Positions 11,890-20,365 of a DNA stretch of 25,000 nucleotides are shown here, piece after piece. A program made the translations under genes and the position numbers. Under the pieces are notes generated by a model. That model ran no database searches and was not told the DNA's origin. It was given only the letters and a program-made list of their open reading frames with translations. Source of the stretch: Azolla pinnata (lineage: Eukaryota > Streptophyta > Polypodiopsida > Salviniales > Salviniaceae); assembly GCA_037176905.1 (NCBI GenBank), contig JBBBWG010005669.1:60829-85828 (forward strand), given 5' to 3'. Every line of letters begins with the position of its first letter. Within the stretch, counting starts at the first letter, position 1.

Positions 11890-13060
11890 TGACATCCAAA
11901 TTGTGGTTTGATATATACAATGATAACCAGTTACCATAAGATTATGAGAAAGAAAAATTGACATAAACACTCGAAGATATAAAGAAGAATACTTTGTATT
12001 CACAAATGGGTAGCAACAATAGATTAAAATACATCTATGATTATATACAAACTCAAAATTTGGTAAATGTGATGTCTAGTTATTACAAATATAGTCTATC
12101 GAAATGGATAGTGTGATTACAATCATTATTTGATCATATTCGACACTTCTCTTGTAACCAATGTATATATTTATAATGATGTATATATATATATATATAG
12201 ATTTATCTTTCGTTTTCTTTTCCATATACATTGAAAACACTTTTAGCTTTGATTTATGATGCTTATGGCATGACAATCGTCGTTTTGTTTATGATATCAT
12301 CTGAAATCGAAATTCGACACTATATGAAACTTAAATCAGCAAAGCTCAATTGTGGTTGCTCATGCTTGATCAATTTGTACACTACACCATATTGATACTA
12401 GTAGTAATCGTTTCATCAAATACAAAGGTTCGAGACTATATCATGTAAAGGGAGGACAAAATACCAGTTGTCATTAATTATGTAAGCGAGCAATCTCGAT
12501 GGTTTTGTGTCTTTAGCCAGTGTTACTGACTTAGGGATGCATCTTCTTCCCATGCTTATCTTGATTCAGGGCCTTGGCATCTGGTCAGTAATAACACTGA
12601 TTTTGAACTGTTTTCGACCAGAAAAGCAATGGTGGATGATATTTTCCTCCCAATGAACGTTTATTGAAAACAAAATCCATTGTTAAAGGATTACAATATT
12701 CTTGTAAAGTGCATGTTCGGGTTGCATAATATGTGATTTGAAGATTAATTGCCAAACATAGTTGAACCTTGCTAACTCTTTCACTTCGGCTAGCCTGACT
12801 CATGATATGATGATACCAAGTTTGAAGTTGATGGCATAATCAACCCAAGTCGATGCGAATGGATTGAGAATCTATTGACTTACCGCGGCTCATCAATAGT
12901 TGTCGTTCTGAAAGGATGCGTGGCTTACAGGGGTTTGGTAGCATGATTGCATGCTGCAGTCGAGCCAAGTGCATACAAATTCTCAGATTCTGAGGCTCTC
13001 AGTAAAAGATGCCACAGATTCTCTGCGAAGGTCATCAGATCGATCGCAATCGATGCAGCT
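11890..13060. other. AT-rich intergenic DNA, nothing recognised
   Basis: About 1.2 kb of AT-rich sequence with a short (TA)n run at 12181-12200. Open frames are short and show no family resemblance. Confidence 0.6.
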
Positions 13061-13068
13061 GTTTCGAC

Positions 13069-13102
13069 GCATCGATGCAATTTGTATAAATTGCATCGAT
13101 GC
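13069..13102. repeat. Perfect inverted repeat, 15-bp arms, 4-nt loop
   Basis: The left arm (13069-13083, GCATCGATGCAATTT) and right arm (13088-13102) are exact reverse complements around GTAT. Each arm itself contains the palindrome GCATCGATGC, also seen in part at 13050-13056. It could form a hairpin or cruciform, or be a dimeric protein-binding site. Confidence 0.9.
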
Positions 13103-13227
13103 AACTGATCGATCCCATCCATCGCCTGGGAAGAAAGAGATGCACTCAGTGTAGTGTGTACATCCATCATTCGCTGACATGGGCCGAATTTCAAGATTCG
13201 AGTCTGCTGAGTGGTGGCGTTCGGAAG

Positions 13228-13645
13228 CCTTCATTCAAAGGTCAAGACTCAAAGGTCAAGATCATGAAAGTCCATGGTCTGAGCTTTGGTCAACGGTCGA
13301 GGCCAAAGATCAAGATCAAGACTAAGATCGACGGTCAAAGAACAGGGCCAAGATCAACGGTCAAAGACCAGGGCCAAGATCAACGGTCAGGATCGGTCGA
13401 TGCGGTCCAAAAGGTCAATGGTCAAGGCTCGAATGTGAAAGGTCAAAGGTCAAGAAAAATGTCAAAATACTAATGGTTGAGCTTTGGTCAACGCCAAAGT
13501 CAAAGTCAAAGATCGAGATCAGACCTACGATCAATGATCCAACATCGGGGCCAAGATCGACGGTCAGGATCAATCTCCACGGTCCCGAACGATCAAAGGT
13601 CAAAGGTCAAACGATCCATGGTCAACGGTCAAGCGTTGACCGGTG
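13228..13645. repeat. GGTCAA-rich degenerate minisatellite (W-box cluster)
   Basis: I count about seventeen GTCAA motifs in 420 bp, nearly all in the form [A/G]GTCAA. On the other strand this reads TTGAC[C/T], the WRKY-factor W-box. Longer units are visible: CAGGGCCAAGATCAACGG recurs with a 26-bp period (13343 and 13369), and GAGCTTTGGTCAACG recurs about 200 bp apart. Open frames here are Lys/Gln/Arg/Ser-rich by-products of the repeat. Regulatory use is possible but not shown. Confidence 0.85.
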
Positions 13646-13689
13646 CGGGGGGATCCCTGTTTTTGGCGGTTACTAATTCTGTGGGTTTT

Positions 13690-14330
13690 GTTTTTTTTTA
13701 AACAAATCCGCTTTATTTATTCGAATTTCAAAAAATAAAAACAGAAAAGGAAAGCCCAAAAAAACACAAAAAGAAAAGCACAAAAATCAAAAGAGAGCCG
13801 CAAAAAAAGGGGGACAAAATCCTGACCACAAGTGTCCTCAAAGATTCTCTCCCTCTTTTGTGTGTGTTTGTTTTTTTCAATCCATAATCTTTTGTTTCTC
13901 TTTAGCCATGAAATTTATGACTAGCTTTTGGGGTCTAATCCGAAATGATTTTCCGACTTAATGAGCCACAGAAAACAAAATGATGTCTGGTTTTCAATTC
14001 TCCCCTTCCTTTCTTTTTTACTTACAATCTGGGAGTTACATTCAATGAAGAGCATCAGAAAATAATAGTGGATAAATATTCCGAATTAGCCGGGAATCAA
14101 AATACAAAATAAATAGCTCAGAAAAGAGATAAAAAATGAGCAAGCAACTCTTGTAATTGGATGTTTCTCCTTGAAATTAATTCATTGGAATTTTAGAAGC
14201 ATATGTAGCTTGTACACTTTATGTTTTCCGTTTATTGTTTTTTTGCCTGTTTGTAAACTATTGTAACGTCTATTTATTTCTCTCTCCCTTTGACACAAAA
14301 GCTCTTTGTGTGGTGGTCACTTCAAAGCTC
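13690..14330. other. AT-rich intergenic DNA with A-rich tract
   Basis: This stretch begins with a T run, passes through an A/G-rich tract (13725-13810) and continues as AT-rich sequence. No open frame of note or transposon boundary was recognised. Confidence 0.6.
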
Positions 14331-14334
14331 CAAG

Positions 14335-14370
14335 CCCTAACCCTAACCCTAACCCTAACCCTAATCCTAG
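14335..14370. repeat. Interstitial telomere-like array, CCCTAA hexamer
   Basis: Five exact CCCTAA units are followed by TCCTAG. This is the six-base TTAGGG type and not the seven-base TTTAGGG usual at most plant chromosome ends. It is far too short for a telomere and is an internal array. Confidence 0.95.
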
Positions 14371-14416
14371 TGAAAGGGACCCCCAATGCCAAATGCCCTG
14401 CCACCAAATCTTTCAC

Positions 14417-14765
14417 TTAAGATCGGCAAAATCATTGTAGGGAGCTTGCTTCACTTGCTGCATTGCCTTGCACATTGCACACGCTTGTCTGAGCTATAAA
14501 AAGAAAAGCCCCAAAGCAAAACCCTAAAACGCATGTCAGGTCAGCCGTCGAATCTGTTACAAACGTCGAAGATCGGGAAAAATCAGTGTAGGGAGCTTGC
14601 TCTGATTTTGCTGTATTGCCTTGCATTCCCAGACACTTCATCGATGGTCGGGGTCGATCAAAACCGCGACCAATGTCCGAGCCATCGAAAAAACCCCTCA
14701 GAAAACCCCTAGAAAGACCCTAAGAACGTAAGCCAGCCGCCGATGCTGTTTCAAACGTCAGTGGT
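14417..14765. repeat. Diverged local duplication (about 150-200 bp unit)
   Basis: Two segments begin GATCGG(C/G)AAAA and share GTAGGGAGCTTGCT followed by a CTG(C/T)ATTGCCTTGCA block (14421-14475 and 14572-14628). A second pair has an ACCCTAA-type motif followed by CAGCCG(T/C)CGA and a CTGTT-CAAACGTC block (14521-14572 and 14707-14761). Together these indicate an old tandem duplication, the later copy being incomplete. Confidence 0.6.
14495..14530 (+). promoter_or_regulatory. Possible core promoter: TATA box plus telo-box
   Basis: TATAAAAAG at 14495-14503 is followed by AAACCCTAAAAC at about 14519-14530, near where a plant transcript would start. It faces the zinc-finger gene, whose ATG is 1.1 kb further on, so it would imply a very long leader or a leader intron. 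A start closer to the GAA tract at 15520 is just as possible. Confidence 0.3.
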
Positions 14766-15171
14766 TCGAACCTGCGCTTTCAGCTTCTCTGAGATGGCTC
14801 AAGGAACAATCTCCTGAAGAAGAAGACGAAGAAGCCAGATATGCATGCAGAGGAATTAGCCGTCGGACATTCCAAGCGCCTCCTGTCTGGTCTGCGAGTT
14901 TTTCCGTTTCTTTTCTGTTTTTTTTTTACACTGATGGGGCGTCTTAAGTCAAAGTCGGGGCGGATCGTTTCTCATCGCACTGCGGCTCCCCAGCATCGAT
15001 CGATCGGATCGATCGTATATGGCACGGATTTCCTAATCCAATGTTGTCCGTAAAAACCACGTTTGCGGGTTGCTCTGTCGATTTTTAGGGTTTCGGGTTT
15101 TAGGGTTGTTAGAAGCTGGATCGTTTTCTGAATCCATCCATGCGTTCGTATGGGCATGGCGGCCGTAAACA

Positions 15172-15480
15172 TAAGCGCATGCGCATACACATACATGCCT
15201 GCACACATGCATGCGTGCATGCATATACATGCCTAGGCAGGGAGTCGCATGCCCGCACGCATGCATACATACATATATGCATGTGCATGCCTGCGCACAC
15301 GCATGCATACATACGTATATGTATGTGCACGCACATGCACGCATGCATGCGCACATGCACGATGAACATGGCATGTCGTGCGTGTGCATGCATGCATGCG
15401 CGCGCATGTGCATGTATGTATGCGATGCCTGCGTCCATGGCTGCATGTCTGCATGCATGTATGTATGCATGTATGTGTGC
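15172..15480. repeat. ATGC/ATGT/CACGCA alternating purine-pyrimidine tract
   Basis: About 300 bp are composed of ATGC, ATGT, GCAC and GCGC steps, mostly alternating purine and pyrimidine. CATGCATG-type (RY) motifs recur many times. Overlapping Met/Cys/His/Ala-rich open frames in five frames are repeat artefacts and are not called. Confidence 0.85.
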
Positions 15481-15521
15481 TGGCTTTTAATTCAGGCTTT
15501 CTCTGTTCTTCATCAGCACAG

Positions 15522-15617
15522 AAGAAGAAGAAGGAAGAAGAAGAAGAAGAAGAAGAAGAAGGAAGAAGAAGAAGAAGAAGAAGAAGAAGGAAGAAGGAAG
15601 AAGGAAGAAGAGAACAG
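15522..15617 (+). repeat. (GAA)n purine tract just upstream of the zinc-finger start codon
   Basis: GAAGAA units with GGAAGAA interruptions run for about 95 bp and end a few bases before the ATG at 15623. The tract probably lies in the 5' leader of the zinc-finger transcript. GAGA/GAA-rich leaders are common in plants. Confidence 0.85.
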
Positions 15618-15622
15618 AGACG

Positions 15623-18286
15623 ATGCCATCGCCATGGATTGCTTCCTGGAAGAACCTCCTGTCGTGCAGGCAGGACTCGCAGATCAGCAGATCCGTCCAT
15701 GATCCCTGCAGACCTCCTCCCGTCGCCATAGCCGCGGCTCCATCGTCGTCTTCATCGTCGTCTTCATCGTCGTCTTCATCGTCGTCTTCGTCGTCGTCTT
15801 CAGCTTCATCTTCAGCTTCATCTTCATCATCATCTTCTTCTTCTTCTTCTTCTTCGTCGTCTTCGTCGTCGTCTTCGTCGTCCTCCTGCAGAGCTTCCTT
15901 CCCTGCAAATGCCAAGCTCGGCCTCCGCAACAGCAGCAGATGCCGCCGCGGCGGAGCTCGCGGCCATGGCGGCCTCCGCCCCTCCGTCTGCTGCCACAAC
16001 CTCAAGAGCGTCGTCCATGGCAACACGCGCGTGGTTCACCGCAGCGATAGCCCCCTCCGAAACCCTAACCCTGCCAAGCCGCCATGCGACCTGCCCCTCC
16101 TCCAAAACCCTAATCCTCCTCCTCCTTCCTCGCAGAAGGCCTCCTGCTGCCGTCGCCGCCGTAGCGATGGCGGCCTTCACCGCTGCGGCGATGGCTGTCT
16201 CTACCACTCTGCTCCGCCTCCGCCTCCAGCTCTTGGCTATGGCGAGCTCCAGCACCAACCGCTTGCGCCTGTGCGCTCGGCCAGGCATGCCACTCCGATT
16301 CTGCATGGCGCCCCGTACCCTAACCCTAGCCCTAACCCTAGCCCTAACCCTAACCCTAATCGCGGGAAGCCCTGCTCGTGCGCCAAGGGCGGGGAGGTCT
16401 GTCACGGCAGCGACGCTCTTGAATCGCACCATTCCAATCGTCACTCAGGTCAGAAGAAGCTCTCGCCGCAATTTTGCACCAGTCCATTTGGAAACCCTAA
16501 AGCTCGCGGGAGTCACCATGGAAACCCTAAAATGCTGAGCTCGATGGATTGCTTCTTGGAAGAATCTCCTCCTGCCTTGCCGGAATCACCAAGAAAACCC
16601 TAAAATGCTCAGCGCCATGGATCGTTTTCTTGGAAGAATCTCCGCCTGTCTTGCGAGAATCACCAAGAAAACCCTAGAATGCTCAGCGCCATGGATTGTT
16701 TTCTTGGAAGAATGAATCTCCTCCTGTCTTGCGAGAATCACCAAGAAAACCCTAGAATGCACAGCTCCATGGATCGCTTCTTTCTTGGAAGAATGAATCT
16801 CCTCCTGTCTTGCGAGAATCACCAAGAAAACCCTAGAATGCACAGCTCCATGGATTGCTTCTCGGAAAGAATCTCCTGCTGCCTTGCGGAGAGTCACCAA
16901 TGAAACCCTAAAATGCTCAGCGCCATGGATTACTACTCGGAAGAATCTCCGGTCCTGCCGAGAATCACCATGGAAACCCTAAAATGCGCAGCTCCTATTG
17001 TCTGTCTGTGCTCCAAAAGCCAGAAGCAGCGCAGTTTAGGGTTTCCATGGATTGCTTCTGCTCGGAAGAATCTCCTGTCTTGCGGAGAATCGCCATGGAA
17101 ACCCTAGAATGCTCGGATCCATGGATTTCTTTCTTGGAACGAAACCCTAGAATGCTCAGCTCCATGGATCGCTTTCTCGAGGGAACCCTAAAACGCGCAG
17201 CGCCATGGAGATTTGCCGTCTTGGGAAGAATCTCCTGTCCTTGCGGAAGAATCGCCAAGGAAACCCTAGAATGCGCAGCTCCTGCGTCAATTAGGGTTTT
17301 CCTGGCGTGCGGTTTCCTGCGCCTGCGCCATAGCCCGTGCTTAGGTTCTTAGGGTTTTCCTGTGTGGCGGCGATGCAGTGACGGAGCTGAAGGAGGGCGA
17401 CTCTGCGCGGAGCATCGTGGAGATCATCTTCCAGACGAGCTTCCTGAGGCCGGCGATGGCGATGGCGAGGAGCTCCTGCAAGCCCATCATCGCCATCTTC
17501 AAGGTCCACAACAGCGCCAAGACGCTGGCGAGGTTCGAGGAGCACAGGGAGATGGTGAAGGCGAAGGCGAGCAGGGCGAAGAAGAGGAGCTCGCGGTGCC
17601 TCGCGGACGGGAACGAGCTGCTGAGGTTCCATGGCGCCGCCATAGCCTGCAGACTGGGAAGCTCGCCATCGCCATCGCCATCGCCATCGCAGGCATCATC
17701 ACCATCTTCGTCTTCTTCTTCTTCCTCCTCTTCTTCTTCGTCGTCGTCGTCTTCTTCTTCCTCCTCTTCTCTGTCTTACCTTTCCTCTGCATCATCGCCA
17801 TCGCCATCGCCGCACTCCTCTGCTTCTTCTTCTTCCTCTTCTGCCTCCTCCGACTCCTCCTCCTCATCGCCATCGCCATCTCCGCCATCGCCATCTCCAC
17901 CACCGCCATCGCTATGCTCCTCGCCAGCCTGCGGCGTCTGCAGCATCCTCAGGCACGGTTTCCGCCCCTCCCTCGGAGCTCGCCATGGAATCTACACCAA
18001 CGCAAGCAGCGGAAGCGCCCACGATTCGATCCAAGGCTCCAGCACAGGATCGTCATCGTCGTCATCGTCAACAATCACCACATCCTCATCAGGTTCATCG
18101 TCCGAATCGATCCGGGCGATGATCGTGTGCAGGGTGATCGCTGGCCGCGTCAAGAATCTCTCCTCCTCCTCCGAGGGCTCTCAAGACTACTACGATTCCG
18201 CATCTTCGTCTGATGATCTCGAGGAGCTGCTGGTGTTCAATCCGAGGGCGGTTCTGCCGTGCTTCGTCGTGCTCTACCGATGCTGA
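15623..18286 (+). CDS. C2H2-like zinc-finger protein with PARP-like domain, two exons, complete
   Basis: This is a plant-specific family annotated as C2H2-like zinc-finger proteins, whose C-terminal part resembles the PARP catalytic fold; its biochemical role is not established. Exons are 15623-16448 and 17379-18286 (GT-AG, phase 1), together 577 residues plus TGA. The start fits the family N-terminus (MPSPWIASWKNLLSC, then SVHDP), and NLKSVVHG near 125 also fits. The finger straddles the junction (CAKGGEVCHGSDALESHH, then RHSVTEL). Exon 2 carries GDSARSIVEIIFQTS, IFKVHNSAKTLARFEEHRE, RCLADGNELLRFHG, CGVCSILRHGF (460-470), GIYTNASSGSAHD (479-491), AMIVCRVIAGRV (522-533) and VFNPRAVLPCFVVLYR at the end. 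These are the family blocks in family order. Oddities: the second zinc cysteine is Gly (residue 256) and a Cys (260) sits where Phe is usual. Ser/Ala runs fill residues 41-88 and an 84-residue Ser/Pro insertion (370-453) splits the conserved domain. Catalytic PARP activity cannot be inferred. Confidence 0.9.
16318..16360 (+). repeat. Telomere-like hexamers inside coding exon 1
   Basis: Seven CCCTAA/CCCTAG units are read in the frame CCT-AAC / CCT-AGC and encode a Pro-Asn/Pro-Ser run (residues 233-246) just before the zinc finger. Shorter copies at about 16060 (CCCTAACCC) and 16107 (CCCTAATCC) encode further NPNP motifs. Because the unit is six bases long, gain or loss of copies keeps the frame. 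Confidence 0.9.
16449..17378 (+). other. Single coding intron of the zinc-finger gene
   Basis: The donor is CACTCAG|GTCAGA and the acceptor GGCGATGCAG. The family reading frame joins exactly across it (RHS, split Val, TEL). Most of its 930 bases are a minisatellite described separately. The usual pyrimidine-rich stretch before the acceptor is short. Confidence 0.85.
16531..17290 (+). repeat. Intronic minisatellite, about ten 40-125 bp units, related to the gene's own 5' coding end
   Basis: Units start with GCTCAGCGCC or GCACAGCTCC, run into ATGGATTGCTTCTTGGAAG, then AATCTCCTCCTGTCTTGCG-type sequence and AGAATCACCA, and end AAACCCTA[G/A]AAT (a telo-box). Full units are about 70-80 bp; two are shortened to about 40 bp and one is extended to about 125 bp. 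The core matches the gene's codons 4-15 (CCATGGATTGCTTCCTGGAA onward, from 15632) over about 30 bases. Short open frames across the array are repeat shadows. Confidence 0.9.
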
Positions 18287-18347
18287 ATCCTGACAGGTAG
18301 GGATTAGGGTTTGCTGATTCTAGGGTTTCTCTTAAGTCGATCTCTTC
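18287..18347 (+). other. Start of zinc-finger gene 3' UTR with TTAGGG-type motifs
   Basis: Directly after the stop codon the sequence carries GGGATTAGGGTTTGC and CTAGGGTTTCTC, telomere-like motifs in G-rich orientation on the coding strand. No AATAAA was found close by, so the transcript end is undefined. Confidence 0.6.
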
Positions 18348-18400
18348 TAGGGTTTAGGGTTTGCTTCGTGCTGGCATCGCGAAGTAAACCCTAATCCCTA
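18348..18400. repeat. Telomere-motif inverted repeat (hairpin)
   Basis: The segment 18348-18368 (TAGGGTTTAGGGTTTGCTTC and one more G) is complementary to 18380-18400 at 19 of 21 positions, with one of the two mismatches being a possible G-U pair, around an 11-nt loop. It lies in the probable 3' UTR of the zinc-finger gene. Confidence 0.8.
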
Positions 18401-18518
18401 AACCCTAATCCCTAAACCCTAACCCTAATCCCTAATCCCTAACCCTAATCCCTAATCCCTAAACCCTAACCCTAATCCCTAAACCCTAATCCCTAAACCT
18501 AACCCCTAAAACCCTAAC
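18385..18518. repeat. Interstitial telomere-like array, mixed CCCTAAA/CCCTAAT/CCCTAA
   Basis: About nineteen units in C-rich orientation mix the seven-base CCCTAAA and CCCTAAT forms with the six-base CCCTAA form. This mixture indicates old, drifting sequence rather than a recent telomere healing event. Confidence 0.95.
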
Positions 18519-18585
18519 TGACTGACTTACTCCCTGTCCTATATAATAGCTCACAAGAACAAGAATTAACTGCCTCCGTTTGTCT

Positions 18586-19020
18586 TCCAAGCAAATCAGG
18601 ACCTGATTAACTACCATAACCGCCATTAACTGCCCTAATTGCCAATCTTTTAAGCAGATCACGACCCGATTAACTACCATAACGGCCATCAACTGCCATT
18701 AACTACCGTAACTGCCGATGTAAGTCCTACTTCTGTTAAGCCCTTAAGCAAATTAGCAGGTGATTAACTACCATTACTGCCATCAACTGCCAATGTAGCC
18801 CTCTACTACTGGTCAGCCCTTAAGCTAATCAGGTGATTAACTAACTGCCATCAAACTGCCAATGTAATCCTAGCGTTACATCCTTAAGCAAATCAGGTGA
18901 TTAATCGCCGTTAACTGCCCATAACTGCCTGACAATGTAATCCCACTGTTAGGCTCTCGAGCAAAAGCTGTTAGGCTCTTGAGCAAATCAGTGAGATATT
19001 ATCTGCCATAACTTCCGCTA
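18586..19020. repeat. TTAACTGCC-rich degenerate minisatellite
   Basis: Six or seven units of about 65-85 bp share CCTTAAGCAAATCAGGTGAT, then TTAACTACCATAACTGCCAT-type sequence, then CAACTGCCAATGTAATCC and CTACTGTTA. The [C/T]AACTG core, a known MYB-type binding sequence, recurs in every full unit. Units are well diverged and the last two are truncated. Confidence 0.8.
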
Positions 19021-20029
19021 ACTAACAAACCATAGCTACATTCTCTTCGATTCTGATCTAGTAGGCTCATAACAGCAGCTCAGCCCCTCATTAGCATTTT
19101 AGCCTGTTGAATTGCCCCCACCGCGCCCTCTGCCATTTGGCAATCTCTTGCATTGCACTTGGATTTCTCTCAAATGTATGGCCATGGAGAGATCAGAATC
19201 ATCAAATGCAATCCAATAGATCGCGGGGCCATTAGCATAGCATCACACGTAAACTCTCCCACCGAAAGCCTATCGATTTCGCTCCGATCGGGGCTACATT
19301 CGGCTAACCACATCGCTACCACCACCTGTGATATGTTTGAGTTCAGGCTCCATTACAACGTAAGCCGGTGCTTCGATCCATGCTATATATAGCACAAGCA
19401 TATTGTATACTTGGCTCTCATCATCGATCCATCTAGGTTTGTTTTTTTGGTCAGCGCTTAGATCATTTGGTTGTATGGTTTTTAGCTCTGGTGCAGCCCC
19501 CCCCCCCTCCCTTCCTTCCTTTAGGCACTCTCTTGCATTTGATCGGATTCGAACCTGTAACCTCCTCATCCTTCTCCTCCTCAATCATCATCACTGCTTG
19601 ATGGATCAGATCCAATGCAATGGAGGGCCAAAAGGCTCCCCAGAAGTGAATCTTTTCTTCTTCTTTTTTCCTTCTCTTTCCCCCCCCACCCCCTACTTCT
19701 TCTGCTGTTTTGGGTTCTTTCTGGTTGTACTTTTGCTTCTCCTCCTTGCAAAAATGATATATATTTCAAAAGCAGAGAAAAGGGTTTTTCAGAATCTTGA
19801 GGTGATGGATGGATGAATGGATGGATGGTGAGTTGAAAGGGGGTGAATCTCAGTGTCCTATGTCTCTCTGCTTTCCTATTCTCCTGTGTTTATTTATTTT
19901 TTGGTCATGGTGGCTTCATTGGTGCATATACCACTGTGGTAGTGCTTGCTTCTCTTTTTGTCTTGCTCCCATTGATTCTGTATACACATGGAAGAAGCAG
20001 GAAAAGAAGTGGAATGTGAAGGAGAGTGA
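19021..20029. other. Unassigned region with possible TATA box
   Basis: A palindromic TATA-like element (TGCTATATATAGCA, 19381-19394) could drive transcription either way. It is followed by T/C-rich sequence with homopolymer C runs (19498-19507 and 19681-19687). Open frames to about 137 codons exist, but their composition follows the simple sequence and no family motif is seen. Confidence 0.4.
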
Positions 20030-20302
20030 ATGCAGATGAAGAAGGGAGCAACTTTTGCAGGAAGGCACAACAAGTTGTGTTGCAGTAAAAGATGGTCAGC
20101 CAAGAGCTCCATTTTGTTTGTAATCATCATCTTCATCATCATCTGGTTTGGATTTTGCTTGCATTCATGGCTCTGCTGCTGGATGCAGCATCTCCTGCAC
20201 CTGCACATGCATTCATTCATTGAATCCAACTTTGGAAGAGGAGAAAGAAGGAATATATGGAGCCATGGCAATGGCAAAGCTCTGCTGTGCTGTGGTGCTT
20301 GA
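20030..20302 (+). CDS. Small ORF, 90 codons, with one hydrophobic segment (doubtful)
   Basis: The frame encodes a basic start (MQMKKGATFAGRHNK), a strongly hydrophobic stretch (SSILFVIIIFIIIWFGF) that could span a membrane, and a Cys/His-rich tail. I recognise no family. The hydrophobic part comes from ATCATCATCTTCATC-type simple sequence, which argues for chance. Confidence 0.15.
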   Translation: MQMKKGATFAGRHNKLCCSKRWSAKSSILFVIIIFIIIWFGFCLHSWLCCWMQHLLHLHMHSFIESNFGRGERRNIWSHGNGKALLCCGA

Positions 20303-20365
20303 AGCAAATTCTTGAGCTACAGTCCAGTGAAGATCAGCACAAGAGGACCAGAGTAGTAAATTCAC

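Noticed and set aside
15487..16026. Minus-strand 179-codon Asp/Glu-rich frame and other antisense frames over the zinc-finger exons
   Set aside because: They are the complement of the serine-codon repeats in exon 1. The plus-strand frame carries the family motifs, so these are shadows.
16586..17352. Short open frames across the intronic minisatellite (MLSAMDCFLGR- and MDCFSEE-type)
   Set aside because: They arise from the repeat unit, differ in frame from unit to unit, and lie inside an intron defined by exact joining of the family reading frame.
19546..19556. Minus-strand GGTTCGAATCC, an exact tRNA B-box
   Set aside because: The flanking bases do not form a T-stem and no A-box or cloverleaf was found upstream. 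It may be a SINE or tRNA relic but cannot be supported.
19894..20307. Minus-strand 137-codon His/Gln/Met-rich frame
   Set aside because: Low-complexity composition, with no motif and no supporting splice or start context.
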